Counted from the first letter of the stretch, positions 46,732 to 59,029 are shown. The stretch: 64,000 bases of DNA from Sipunculus nudus (GCA_026874595.1 CM049313.1:64426159-64490158), one strand, 5' to 3'. Numbers and translations are program-made. The notes: a model not told the origin generated them from the sequence alone.

Positions 46732-46896
46732 GCACATGTGTTCATGGTTTGGTTAACCGCCCGTTAAGTTGTACAGATTATAAGATGGTATACTGGTATG
46801 ATTGTATGAGCAACAACTGCTTTTCCGGTATGAATGTCACAGTTACCGGTGGTTCGACCAATGGTTATATCACTGACAGCAGTCAATGCAGATCAG
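46732..46896 (+). CDS. Possible exon of a cysteine-containing extracellular protein
   Basis: An acceptor (GTGATTCCAG) and a donor (ATCAG|GTGTGA) bound 165 bp that are open in one frame. Entry and exit are both phase 1, the arrangement typical of shuffled extracellular domains. The peptide has five cysteines (TCVHG, SCTDYK, YDCMSNNCFSG, QCRS) and an N-glycosylation-like NVT. Composition is protein-like compared with the AT-rich flanks. No family is recognised and no neighbouring exon was found, so it may be an isolated or relic exon. Confidence 0.35.
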
Positions 46897-47144
46897 GTGT
46901 GAAAAAAAGCAGTGGTTCTTTTTCTTTCCCTCTCATTCTGTCTGTTTCTCTCTCTTTCGAAATATCAATGGCATTGCACAGAGTAATAAATACATATGAT
47001 GTTATGAATTACAGGGTAACTTTCACAAAAATAAATCTTCTCAACCGTGAAAGCAGTCTTTCTGATAAAAAAAGAGCTGCAGCACATCAAATAGCGATGG
47101 CAGCGACGTCTGCTGACCGATGGTTGTATTAATTCCGACTACAC

Positions 47145-47165
47145 TTAGTCTTGCTTGGGAAAATT
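47145..47165 (-). CDS. Gene Q, terminal coding exon (seven codons including stop)
   Basis: On the minus strand CGTTTCAG precedes AATTTTCCCAAGCAAGACTAA. The upstream exon of Q ends in phase 0, so this reads NFPKQD-stop. Gene P has the equivalent sequence at 63083-63109 reading PFPKHLEV-stop. The two exons and the following 3'UTR align without gaps for at least 59 bp and share roughly 60-70 percent of bases by eye. The exon assignment rests on this paralogy. Confidence 0.45.
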   Translation of the reverse strand, partial: NFPKQD

Positions 47166-47944
47166 CTGAAACGATAAAAGAGGAGCCTTTAAAAGTCAGC
47201 AGCTTTAAACGTTCTGTTTTATTTGAATTAACGGTATCATTTAATAGCAGGGTCTGCATTAAAAACTCACATCTTCAAACACATTACTGAGAAGAACTAT
47301 CTGACAACAGCGCGCATGTAAATATATCCTTAGGTTATAAAACTTGTCATGGTGGCATCGAAATGAACATGTTTTTTTCAGTAACAAGGCATATAATTTC
47401 AGGGGCCATGATTGATTATTTATTTAATTCAAAAAAGGTTATGTTGTCACCAGTGTCAGAGCTCTTGAGACCGGTCTTGGCCTCGGAAGGCTAGGACTCA
47501 AACACAGCCATGGCCCGAGGTCGCCAGAGATTGACCTTGCATTTGAGCTATAACTCGTGCCAGAATTCCGATACTGAATGTTAGTTGTATGAACTCTGAC
47601 TTGGTGTGTGGTGACTCTGTTTTGGAGGGCAATGCCTCGGACTCGGCCTTGGCCTAGGAGTGCTGGAAATCAGCCTGAGAAAGCTTTTTTGTCGCCATTG
47701 AGCGTCTTCTACTGGCTAAGGTGCTGTCGTAGGCTGTCGCCAGCTGACGCGGGTTGTCGTAGGTGCTGTCGCCAGGTGACGTGGGTTGTCATGTGTGTTG
47801 TCGTGGGCTGTTGTTACTTGAAACAAGGTCCATCCTTGTGTTTGGCTCCTCACTCAGCACATGGTAGAGTATAGTCGAAGTTTTGTTGCATGAATTCTGG
47901 TGTTCTATGTTATCGCGAATGGGTCGTAGGCTGTCGTAGGCTGC

Positions 47945-48708
47945 CCAATCAGTCAGCTCCTGAGATATAAGCTTGGATGTCTGCAGTGTAAACGTGAATG
48001 ATGGTGGTGCCACCTGTCATAAAATCAATAAAGCTGTCCAGGATGTATAAGTCAAACCACTGCCGAGATATGAGTGATTTTTTCCCAAGGCAGATGAACA
48101 AAGAACGCTGTGCTTAAATGGTTGCAGGTGGTGCCACCAGTTTTGCGTATGATGAAGAGCTACGTGAGTTTATACACATGCAAAATCTTGGTACAATCAA
48201 ACTGACGGTACCCAAGATATGAGCTTGTATGTCTGCAGAATAAACGTGAATGTAGGTGGCGCCACCTGTCATAAAATCATGAAAGCTATCCAGGATGTAT
48301 ACACAAGCAAAATTTCAGGTGGATAAGTCCAATGCAGAGTTATGAGTGATTTAATCCCAAGGCAGATAAACAGATGGACGCTGTGCAAAAATGTTAGTGT
48401 GTTAAAGCTATCCAAGGGGTATATTTGAGCAAAATGTTAAGCCTGCTCGGTCAGACAGTTTCCGAGATTATATGGGTTTATGTGTGGAAACAGACACACA
48501 AATGGACGCTGGGCAGAGAGGAAAGCTTAGAGGTCAACCAAAAATGAGGTAGCGCAGCAGTTCACATGTGACTCAATCATAGTCCTGAATTTGAAAAATT
48601 CCGCCAAGTGGTTACGGAGGATTTCTTCGGAAACCTATGCGGCGGCCGCAGCGGCGGCGGCGGCGTCCGAATGAAAACATAGTATCCCCAACACTCTGTT
48701 TTGGCAGA
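47945..48708 (-). mobile_element. Helitron-like element, family B, 3'-truncated
   Basis: The minus-strand 5' terminus TCTGCCAAAACAGAGTGTTG starts at 48708 next to a host T on the plus strand, and GGGATACTATGTTT matches the element at 22293-23438. Inverse tandem units with GGTGGCGCCACC (48255) follow. The 3' hairpin end is absent. Confidence 0.55.
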
Positions 48709-48779
48709 TACAACTAGGGTGTATCAGTCAGGATATTTCGGATATGTTCATTTTGCCAGGGAGGATTATTGTGACAGAT

Positions 48780-50134
48780 GGATGGACTATTTGGCAGCAA
48801 GGTTTGGAGAAGAACAATTTTTTAATGTTTTTTAGCTTCTTCTCTATAAAATCTAAGAAAATGCAGTTAACCAAAAAATTCTTATGAAACTGGCAGAATC
48901 CTACCACAGAATTATTCTTGTTAAGTTTAAACCAATCAGCTTAACAGTTTCATCATAAAATAGTGTATAAGCTAGAAGAGTCTAAAATTACATTTTTGCT
49001 TGTAAAAAACAGATCAATGTAAGTGGAGCCACCAATACCTCAATTTCAGATATGACTTACTTGACAAACATTGGCATAAAATTTGATGATGATAGCTCTA
49101 GCCATTTCTGAGATTTTAATTTTTGTGTGCTTCTTTGGACAGATGATTATGTTCAACCTCCTGTAATTTGGCCAAAAATCTCCGAAATGGAACCATTCGA
49201 ACAAACTTGAGAAAGATTGTTCCAGGGATAATTTCTGTGAAATATTGAACAATCTGGCTGGACAGTTTTGGAGAGGAAATTTATACCTTTTTTAACTTTT
49301 CCTGTATAAAATCTAAAAAAAAATCACTGAATCAAAACCATTTGAACAAACTGAATAACAAGATATAACGAAAGAGTGAGATTAAAGAATTAGACCCAGT
49401 GGTTTTTTGGAAGAAGATCTTTGTAGCCACGGAGCAGAAATGGGCTGCTATAACATTTGACTATATTCAGCTTCCCATAACCCGGCCAAAAGTCATTAAA
49501 CAGTGACTATATGTACAAACTTAAGAAAGCATTACCCTAGGAGCATTTCTGTGCAATATTAGACAATTTGGCATAACGCTTTCAGAGTAGAAGTATTTTG
49601 GAGCCCTCTGTATGCTTCGGGCACTGTTGATCCCCGTACAAAAAGACCAATGCAGGTGGCGCCACCAATACCTCAATTTCAGATATGACTTAAGTGACCA
49701 ACATTAACATAAAATTTGATGATGATAGCTCCAGCCGTTTCTGAGATTGTAATTTTAACATGCGAATGACTAAGTTAAATTTCCTGTAACTCAGTCACAA
49801 AAATCACCAAACTGGAGCCATTCGAACAAACTTAAGTAAGATGGTTCCAGGGAACATTTCTGTGAAATTTTGGACAATTTGGCTGGACAATTTCAGAGAA
49901 GATTTCTAAAGGTTTTTAAGCTTTTACTCTATAAAATCTAGATAAATGCAGATACCAAATAATAAGCTCTAGGGCACCAAGTTTCACATGTGACTAATTC
50001 TTAGATGTAATTTTGAGCTGCTTGCTTCAACGGTTTCTGAGTTACAGCCATGGACGGCAGACAGCCAACCTTGGACGGCGGACGGCGGAGGGACAACGCT
50101 GCGCCATCGCAGGTCACAGGTTCGCTAAAATAGG
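48780..50134 (-). mobile_element. Inverted family B' 5' part
   Basis: The reverse complement starts with AGCGAACCTGTGACC (50134) and continues with two or three repeats of a block also seen at 11640-12000 and 52140-52560 (TTTTATAGAGTAAAAGCTT, CCGAAATTGTCCAGC-like, TTTCACAGAAATG-like). One GGTGGCGCCACC is at 49656. The head suggests a structured non-coding element. Confidence 0.5.
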
Positions 50135-50639
50135 CCAGAAAACGGGTATATCACCGCACACAGGCTGTTTGTTTTTTTATTTCAGTGTGTTTACAATATG
50201 TGGGGCCCGCCAAAATAATCAAAACAAGGGCATCTGGCACCAGTAGGATCAGCAAGAGCTTTACAAATGGTGTTTTGCAACAAGTGATCTATCTACCTCC
50301 ACATATATGCAACCTACCAACTTAGGTTAAATGCTTTTTCCCCATTTGTCAACATTACTGTGTTTACGAACATGTTGTTGATAAACAATTTTATACATCC
50401 TTGATAAAGGCGTTTTAAGAACTTTTCACAACCAAATTTACCCTTAGATCGTTTATATATACATGTACATCATTTATATATAGCCAGAAATCATATAAAT
50501 TCTTTTTCAAAAGGAAGGTGAATGAGCACCTTTAAAGATCTCGAGTTTTACTGCGTTGCTTGGCGGAGAAATTCGGAGATGTCATGTGTACTGTCTTACA
50601 GGTTCAAGTTAACCAATTTAATTCCCAATTAATGCTTAC

Positions 50640-51568
50640 CTGTACTGGTCCGCGGAGAGGTTTTCTTTTGGTGACGGTGACATCAACATCCGGTAGCTGA
50701 CATTGTTTGGAACACATCAGCACAGCTCTAGGTAGTCCATCTCTGGACCCTTGTGTCCTATGAAATTGTTAGACCTGATCGATGCATCAGGTCTAACATA
50801 GGACAGATGTCAGTAACTAACGGTAGTTGGTTATTCTCATAATCAGGTTCTGATCCAGGCTTGTGGTTTGAGTTTGGTACTTCAGGAAAGAACACGTTGG
50901 ATTTGTTCTCAGACAGATGTTGTGTTGCTTGCTCATGACTACACGTTCTGAATGCGGTAGCAAAAGAGCAGTTCACAGGATGAGATAGCACATCAGCATT
51001 GCTCATATGTTCATCAAAATCTATAGGGCTCAAAGGTATTTCACGAGATTGACGATAGGTGTCAGTACATGCGATGATTGGATCATGCACAGTTTGTGCA
51101 CTGGACAGTGTGTCATGGAAATTGACTATCTGTGGACTACAACATTCCATGCGTGTTACTGACAGTTCGTCCTCACAGAAGGCGTCATCGTGACAGTGAT
51201 GTCTCAGATGTCGCCTTAGCGACCGCCTGGTTTCATCTCTAACAGCAGCAGCCAGTGATGGCGCGGCACACGTGGTCTTCTGGTCTACAGGGAACGGTAG
51301 AGAGGTAACAGGTGATGGTTGATCAGAAGATTTAGCCGGTGTATTTGATGAAACTGAAGCATCTTCTACTGGAGACGATTCATCGGCGGGTTTAAAAGTG
51401 TCTGTAGTGGTGCGGTTCTTGGAGGGCATGTCTGTAGTAATGTAAAATCTGACAAGAATACACGCCGCGATGACTTGCGCTAACTCTTGATCGCCAACTC
51501 GCCAAAGTTCATCTATCTTTTTGTTAAGTTGAAACTTCAGAACATCCGGGCAACACAAGTCTGAGTCT
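50640..51568 (-). CDS. Gene Q, unrecognised protein, large exon with a frame break
   Basis: On the minus strand the acceptor TTTTTTAAAATTATTTACAG precedes 51568 and a strong donor CAG|GTAAGC ends the exon at 50640. From 51568 the frame is open for 269 codons to TAG at 50758. The last 120 bp are open in a +1 frame that reads LPRAVLMCSKQ and VDVTVTKRKPLRGPVQ, matching gene P (RPRAVMTSSKQ, GDVTVPK). The exon therefore seems to contain a frameshift near 50760, or a very small intron. The N-terminal part includes KKIDELWRVGDQELAQVIAA, likely helical. The middle is Ser/Thr/Pro-rich with RRSLRRHLRHHCHDD. The family is not recognised. Upstream exons were not found. Confidence 0.5.
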
Positions 51569-52014
51569 CTGTAAATAATTTTAAAAAATTGATTAACAGT
51601 GTGAGGGCTTTTTATTCTCACGTTCTGACAGGTTTTTATGATCAATAACACAATTTTTATATAAGATAAACAACAGTTGTTAAGATAACAGGCGTTTCTT
51701 TTTCCGATGAGCACGCGCCAGCTGCGAGAGAGACAAAAGGAAACCCTAAAGTGGTAACTGACATAATCAATTAAATAAAGAAATATGTTTCTTTATAAAT
51801 ATGCATTTACATGAGCGATAAATAGATAAAGCTTTATTAACCAAATGCAGTTGGTCTGTAGTGTGCGGAATAATAACTACGCATACAAAAGTAGTCTATG
51901 AATAAAAAGGCGTAAATACAGCATGAACAGTAGAGTGCGCTGTCATTCGGGGCTTGAATCTTGCTCTGTTGTCTGAACATCTAAAAATGAGAAAATACTT
52001 AATTTTAAAATTAA
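51569..52014. other. Upstream flank or intron of gene Q
   Basis: AT-rich. Immediately upstream of the acceptor the Q frame stays open to 51714, which looks like chance. No further exon was recognised. Confidence 0.3.
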
Positions 52015-54440
52015 ACTTAAGAGAACCTGTGAGCTTATGCGATGGTGCAGCGTGACGTGCGGTGTGCGTCGTCTGTACGTCAACCATAGCTATCTCCAAA
52101 ACGGCAGGAGCTAGCATCGCCAATATTTTTGCAAATAAACAGTCATCTGAAAAACTCTATCGGATTTTATTTTTTTCAAACTGCATTTTCTGAGTTTTTT
52201 ATAGGGAAAAAGCAAAAAAAAAAAAAAAAAAAAAAAGGTTTAAAAATCTTCTTCTCCGAAATTGTCCAGCAAAATTGTCCAATATTTCACAGAAATGATC
52301 CCTGGAACAATCTTTCTCAAGTTTGTTCGAATGGTTCTAGTTTAGATATTTTTGGCCGAGTTACAGGAGGTTGAACTTAGTCATCTGTCCAAAAAAGCAC
52401 ACTAAAATTAAAATCTCAGAAACAGCTACAACTATCATCACCAAATTTTATGCCAATGTTTGTCACATATGTCATATCTGAAATTGAGGAATTCGTGGCG
52501 CCACCTACATTGATCTGTTTTTTACAAGCGAAAATATAATTTTAGATGCTTCTAGCTAATACACTGTTTTACGATGAAACTGTTAAGCTGGTTGGTTTAA
52601 ACTTTACAATAATAATTCTATGGTAGGGTTCTGTCAGTTTTATAAGAATAGATTGGGTAAATGCAGCTTTAAAAAAGCAGTGTAGCCAATTGAAAAAAGG
52701 CTTTCAATGTTTGAAAACAGATTTGACAACATGCTGAGATTCAGCAGCCAAGGCAAGAGGTCACTCTGTACAACCAGGTGGATTACAGACATCGCCATGG
52801 CAGCTGACCTTGCTGTGTCTGGTGTCTAGACAACAGAGCGTCTGGACTTCCAGACACAATGTCTAGATGCAGAATTCCCAGATTATTGGAACTATATCTT
52901 TCACTGTTTGAAAAAACTTTGTTTGCATTTTTAGCGCATCGGGTTTATCATCAGGTCACATGTGAACTGCTGCGCCTTCGTTTTTGGTTGACCTCTGACC
53001 TTTCCTCACTGTCCAGGGTCATTTCTTTGTACGTCTGTTTCCACACATAAACCCACATATCTCGGGAACCGTTTGACCGATCAGGCTAAAAATTTGCACA
53101 AATGTAGCCCTTTGATAGCTTTATAACGTACACTAAAAATGGTGGGGCCACCTGCAACCATTTTTGCACAGCATCCATCTGTTCATCTGCCTTTGGATAA
53201 AATCACTCATATCTCTGCATTAGTTGGACATATCCTCCTGAAATTTTGCATGTGTATACATCCTGGATAGATTACTTGATTTTATGAAAGTTGGCGCCAT
53301 CTACATTCACGTTAAGACTACAGACATTCAAGCTCATATCTTTGAAACTATCTGACCGATTTGGCCAAAATTTTGCATATATATAGATCTCACATAGCTC
53401 TTCATCATACGCAAAACTGGTGGCGCCATCTGCAACCATTTTTGCACAGCGTCAATCTGTTCATGTGCCGTGGAATAATATCACTCATATCTCCGCAGTG
53501 ATTTGACTTATTCAGCTGAAATTTTGCAGGTTTATACATCCTGGACAGTTTTCTCGATTTATGACAGGTGGCGCCACCTACATTCACGTTTACTCTGCAG
53601 ACATCTAAACTCATATTTTGAGAACCGTTTGACCGATTAGGGCAAAATTTTGCATGTGTATAGATCTCATATAGCTCTTCATCATAGGCAAAACTGGTGG
53701 CACTACCTGCAATCATTTATGCACAACGTCCATCTGTTCATCTGCCTTGGGAAATATTACTCATATCAAGGCAGTGGTTTAAATTATCCACCTATAATTT
53801 TGCAGGTTTATACATCCTTGACAGCTTTCTTGATTTTATGACAGGTGGCGCCACCTGCATTCACATTTACGGTGCAGACATCCAAGCTCATATCTCAGGA
53901 ACCCCGACTATTGGGCCAAAATTTTGCATGTGTATAGATCTCATATAGCGCTTCATTATACACAAAACGGGTGGCATAACCAGCAACCATTTATGCACAG
54001 CGTCCATCTGTTCATCTGCCTTGGGATAAAATCACTCATATCTAGGCAGTGGTTTGACTTACCCACCTAAAATTTTGAAGGTTTAAACATCCTAGACAGC
54101 TACCTTGATTTTATGACAGGTGGCGCCACCTACATTCACATTTACGGTGCAGACATCCAAGCTCATATCTCAGGAACCACGACTATTGGGCCAAAATTTT
54201 GCATGTGTATAAACTTTATATAGCGCTTCATTATACACAAAACTGGTGGCCCAACCTGCAACCATTTATGCACTGCGTCCATCTGTTCATCTGCCTTGGG
54301 ATAAAATCACTCATATCTAGGCAGTGGTTTAACTTACCCACCTGAAATTTTGAAGGTTTATACATCCTAGACAGCTTCCTTGATTTTATGACAGGTGGCA
54401 CCACCTACATTCACGTTTAAGTTGCAGACATCCATGCTAA
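52015..54440 (+). mobile_element. Helitron-like family B' element with five roughly 275-bp units, 3'-truncated
   Basis: The head AGAACCTGTGAGCTTATGCG at 52020 matches the element at 11535. After an A-run (52217-52238) and the shared block to about 52700, tandem units follow. GGTGGCGCCACCTACATTCA or a variant appears near 53288, 53567, 53844, 54118 and 54393, a period of 274-280 bp. Most units have a second GGTGG..CCACC-type site about 130 bp later, after CATAGGCAAAACT or a variant. The sequence stops matching at about 54440, before the expected hairpin and CTAG end. Confidence 0.6.
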
Positions 54441-55032
54441 TGTATATTGCCGAAAGCTTTGATACCCTGTTGAAGCATACTCTTTCTGTTTTGATCAGAA
54501 GTAACGAGTTTTCTCTTAAGATTCAACATGATTCAGGGTGAATAAATGTTATTTGCAATACCACAACAGTACACAATTTCTAAGATAGTTCACACAGATG
54601 CAAATGAACCAGAAAACTGGAGAAAGTCCAACCTTTTCTTTGTTCTAATCCTCTACTTGATCACTGTGGCAAATATATTTTTTCTGTGAAAAAGAAAGAT
54701 AAATGAAGTAAGATCATTGTTTAATATATGAATGAAGAGTTGCCTGCTATGGTGACTGTTTACAGTGCGCAGTTAATCAGAGGTCTAATAACTGTTACTT
54801 ACCCATAACATGGCATTCAGAAAGTCTCAGACATGTGGCAGATAGGTAATGGGTGTAGGGCAAAAGCCAACCGGACATAGCCCATCCATAAAAGTGCAGA
54901 CTAGGACAAAAGCCCACCCTTGCCTACGAAAATATATAAATGATTTTTACAACTATATATTGTGTTTATTTTTAAATACTACTATTTCCATTTCAAAATC
55001 TATATAACATTCCCTTATACATATATACAGTA

Positions 55033-55092
<60 letters not shown>

Positions 55093-55385
55093 CTGTTGTA
55101 TTGCTGTCTGCAGCTTGTATATATAAAATGGTATATATTTAAGTGTTATATTCAATTTTTTTATATATCCTTATTGTGAAGAATGGAATTTAGTTTATAT
55201 ACATGTATTCCTATAATGTATTTAATTATTTTTTGCATTCATGTCAAGTTGTGACAAAGAAAATAAATGGGTTTATATTACAGTATTACCTTACCAACTT
55301 CTGTCGCTTTAGATCCTTTCGTCGCTATAGAGTATCAGTTCCTTGTTTAGGATTTTCTTGTACAACAGGGGTATCTCGACTTTAT
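54441..55385. other. Unassigned AT-rich sequence
   Basis: Nothing coding was recognised. It contains the AT microsatellite at 55036-55092. Confidence 0.35.
55036..55092. repeat. (AT)n microsatellite
   Basis: About 55 bp of AT dinucleotides with a single ATGT interruption near 55076. Confidence 0.95.
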
Positions 55386-56130
55386 ATATACCCTCTTTAC
55401 AGAACAGCCAAAATGACCACGTCATGACTTAACAAGCTGCGGACATCGTGAGCTCGTTAAAGACAACCTCCACCTCGTCTGATAAACCAGCCGACCCCCG
55501 AACAGCAGCTGGAGTGAGCTACCCCGCCCCCGTTATCCAGGTTTGGTAACTGTCCAAGGGCAGCCGAGGTGACCACGCCATGACTTAACAAGCTGCGGAC
55601 ATCGTGAGCTTGTTCACGACAACCTCCACCTCGTCCGATAAACGAGCCGACCTCCGAACAACAGCAGGGGTGAGCTACCCCGCCCCCGTTATCCAGGTTT
55701 GGTAACTGTCCAAGGGCAGCCGAGGTGACCACGCCATGACTTAACAAGCTGCGGACATCGTGAGCTCGTTCACGACAACCTCCACCTCGTCCGATAAACG
55801 AGCCGACCCCGAACAACAGCAGGGGTGAGCTACCCCGCCCCCGTTATCCAGGTTTGGTAACTGTCCAAGGGCAGCCGAGGTGACCACGCCATGACTTAAC
55901 AAGCTGCGGACATCGTGAGCTCGTTCACGACAACCTCCACCTCGTCCGATAAACGATCCGACCCCCGTACCCTATCTTGGATGAGCTACCACGCTATCCA
56001 GGTGGGTTAACTCTCCCCGGCCAGTGGAGGTGACCACGCCATGACCAAGCTCGGGACATCATGAGCTCATTAACGACCCCCACCTCTTCAGATAAACGAG
56101 CCGACCCCCGTACCCCAGCTGTTGTGAGCT
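55386..56130. repeat. 156-bp GC-rich minisatellite, about 4.5 copies
   Basis: AACAAGCTGCGGACATCGTG starts at 55431, 55587, 55743 and 55898, giving periods of 156, 156 and 155 bp. A diverged fifth unit runs to about 56130. The unit also contains CCGTTATCCAGGTTTGGTAA and GTGACCACGCCATGACTTAA. It is much richer in GC and CpG than its surroundings. Because 156 is a multiple of three, the minus strand stays open (55457-55816) with a 52-residue repeat; no gene signals support translation. Confidence 0.9.
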
Positions 56131-57060
56131 ACCTCCGACCGCGCCCTGTCACCTGCTAAACCCATTAAAATGATGTGGCTGAGCGACAGTTTGAGGACCA
56201 ACTTGTACAAAGATTATTCTTTCAGGATCAGATAGCTCCGGGGCAAAGTTTGAGGGTCAGATGACCCAATCCGTAATTCCTCGAGTGATTGCGACGAAGT
56301 TCAATCAGGCCCATCTGATGTGTTATTAATACTCAAGATGCTCAAGTAAATTTATAATTTTGCAGGTGAATTTGGATGGACTGTTGGGGTGTTTACTCAT
56401 GACTGTGTTATAATCTTTGAAGAGAGGGAAGCTCGACTGAAGGGGCCGAACTCATCAGTTTTCTTTTTTTTATATAATTTTGTCGGAGATAGGAAAATGC
56501 GGGGGATGGTTTGGGGGTTGGGAATAAACTCATGAGAGATTTATAATTTTATTTTGGACAGTTTGAGAGGGGTAACTTATGAGTGTTTTTAGTAGTATTT
56601 GTCTCATTTTCTCATTCTTTCTTATTCTGTCTCATTCTGTCTTATTCTGTCTGACATTGTCTATTTCTCCCTTAATTTCGCTCATCTCGCTCTCTCTATT
56701 TATGTTTGTTGGAGATATAACTTTTTGATGCTTGCTTAACTCTTAGTATATGTATAACTGTAGCATTCCATCCCGTTTCGGACTACATGACAAAGCAGGA
56801 TCTCATGCTTCCACTCATTTTATATCTTAATGTTAACCAGGCCTGATGACTACCACACCTGCAGGTCATGAGTATGTAATAATCCCGATTGCTGGGTCAT
56901 ACCTACGAAGAACCTCCGAAATGCGCACTTGTTTGTGAGTGAACCACGGCCGCTGGGCACGGTCTTCCCATTAAGCCTACAAAGCGATCAATCTTGGTGG
57001 GGCTGACCGTGAAAAATTTCACTGCCTCGGCTAAGATTCCACCTCAAAATTTCCCTGCTT
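56131..57060. other. Unassigned non-coding sequence
   Basis: Short TCTCATTC/TTATTCTGTC repeats occur at 56600-56690. The rest holds no recognised exon or repeat. Confidence 0.3.
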
Positions 57061-58642
57061 TGCTCTACCCCTGTGCCAAAGAAGCCGCCCTCTCTCTCTC
57101 TCTCCCCCCCCCCCTCCTCTCTCTCTTTTAAAGAAGAAAAATGTCAAATTTTTAAGAATTCTCGTCTTTTTATATTCTTTTATTATTCATTATTTAATCT
57201 CTTTTCTCTTCCTCTTTTTTTACAATAATTATCTTTCATTCAATGACATACATTTCTCATACTCTCATTTTTCTCTCAATCTCGCTTTTTTTGCAGTTTC
57301 TCTCATTCTCTCTCCTCTCTTTTCTATATATTTTTCTCTTTATCACTCTCTCTTTCTCATTCTTTCTTATATATTCTCTTTTTTTCTCATTATATGTTAT
57401 TCTCTTTCGCATTTTATTATCAATCTCTCTATCATCCTTTCTTTATCATTTTCTTTCCTTCTCAAATTCTCTCAATCGTTCCTTTTCTATCTCATTTAAT
57501 TTACATTCTATCTCCTTTATTTTCTCTCTCTCTCAATTTTTCTATTCCTTTTATTTGCATTCTCTCTCTTTTATTCTCTCTTTTTCTCTAATTTATCCCC
57601 ATCCTCTCTCATTCTCTCTTTTTCCTTTATTTCAACTCTTTTTTTCTCATTCTCTCTCATTCTTGCTCTTTCTTTCTTATTCTCTTTCTCAATATTTTCT
57701 TTTATCTCTCATTTCACTCTTCCACCATCCTCTCTCTCTCTCTCTCATTTCATTTTCTCTCTCTTTCTCTCTCATTCCATTCTCTTTCTTCAAGAGATCC
57801 ATATTCTTACTCATTCCTTATAATCCATTCTCTCTCATTCTGTCGCTTATTCATTTGTTATCTATTTTTTTCTGTTCTCTCTCTCTCTCTCTCTCTCTCA
57901 TTTCATTTTCTCTCTCTTTCTCTCTCATTTCATTCTCTTTTCTCAAGAGATCCCATCCTTACTCATTATCTCTCAATCTCTCGCATATTCACTTATTATC
58001 TATTATTCTTTCTCACGCAATCATTATTTTATTCCAATATATATCTCTCAATTAGTCACTCTCTTAATTTCGCTCTCTTATTAATTCTTATTCTGTATGT
58101 TAATTTTTTTTTTCTTTTGAATTTTTTTTTTCATTTTCTTTTTTTATTGATCAGTTTTTACTATATTTTATTATTCACTCATTTCCATCTGTTTTACATT
58201 AAAAAAAATTTTTTTTCTTGTTCATTCTATTATTAAATTTCTTTCTGTCTATCATATTTATCCACATATTTCAACTTTATAAATCATTCTCCTCCTTTTT
58301 ACTTTTCTCATTAATTCCTCTTTCTCTCTCTCATTCAATTTTTTCTCCTAAGGAGATCTCACTCTCACTCATTCTATGGTTATTCTCTCTCATACTTATT
58401 TTATATTTAATATTTTATATTTACTTCTACACGTATTTTCTTATTACCTCCTATTCTTTATCACACTAATTCTTTCTTATTTTTCTCTCTTTTTTAAATT
58501 CTATCTCCCTCTCTCCCTCTCTTATTCTTCCTTTATCTCTTTCATTTTTTTCTCATTCTCTATTATTCACTCTTATTTTTTTGTCATTTATTCTCAATCT
58601 ATCTCATTCCTTCCTCTCTCCTTCTCTATTTCTCTCTCTCTC

Positions 58643-58741
<99 letters not shown>

Positions 58742-58875
58742 ATTCTCTCTTATTGCCTTGTTTTATTCTTATTGTGTCTCATTTTGTTCTCATTCTCTCA
58801 CACTATTTCATAGTTTTTCTTTCAATTCTAAAACTTTCATTTTGTTATCCTATACTATTTCTTTCTTTCTATCTT

Positions 58876-58920
<45 letters not shown>

Positions 58921-58925
58921 TTTTC
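57061..58925. repeat. 1.9-kb pyrimidine-rich satellite tract
   Basis: The plus strand is overwhelmingly C and T, built from TCTCATTC/TTTCTCTC variants, with long pure CT runs at about 58635-58740 and 58880-58918 and a poly-C run near 57107. About 100 bp with ATTTCATTTTCTCTCTCTTT and CAAGAGATCC is duplicated at about 57745 and 57900. The 270-codon frame through it is a composition artefact. Confidence 0.9.
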
Positions 58926-58956
58926 TTTCTCGAATATTTCTTATTTATTAATGTAT

Positions 58957-58963
<7 letters not shown>

Positions 58964-59026
<63 letters not shown>
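58964..59026. repeat. (AT)n microsatellite
   Basis: About 60 bp of AT dinucleotides, just downstream of a CT run. Confidence 0.95.
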
Positions 59027-59027
<1 letters not shown>

Positions 59028-59029
59028 GG

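Larger units (their letters stand above)
47166..50639 (-). other. Putative 3.5-kb intron of gene Q, filled with repeats
   Basis: The donor GTAAGC is just below 50640 and the acceptor CAG is at 47166-47168. The intron contains short GTCGTAGG/GCTGTCGCCAG repeats (about 47705-47810), a minus-strand family B Helitron-like fragment (about 47945-48708), and a second inverted fragment with the AGCGAACCTGTGA head (about 48780-50134). Confidence 0.4.

Noticed and set aside
51490-51507. LWRVGD in gene Q resembles a BH3 core (L...GD)
   Set aside because: Six residues in a helical segment are too little. No other Bcl-2 family motif or membrane tail is visible.
53040-54440. Direct repeats of about 275 bp considered as a CRISPR-like array
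   Set aside because: Unit length is far too long, there are no unique spacers between short repeats, and the context is a eukaryotic transposon.
55457-55816. Minus-strand Gly/Cys-rich 119-codon frame as a secreted repeat protein
   Set aside because: It is the 156-bp minisatellite read in one frame, without a signal peptide, splice support or codon-level conservation visible.
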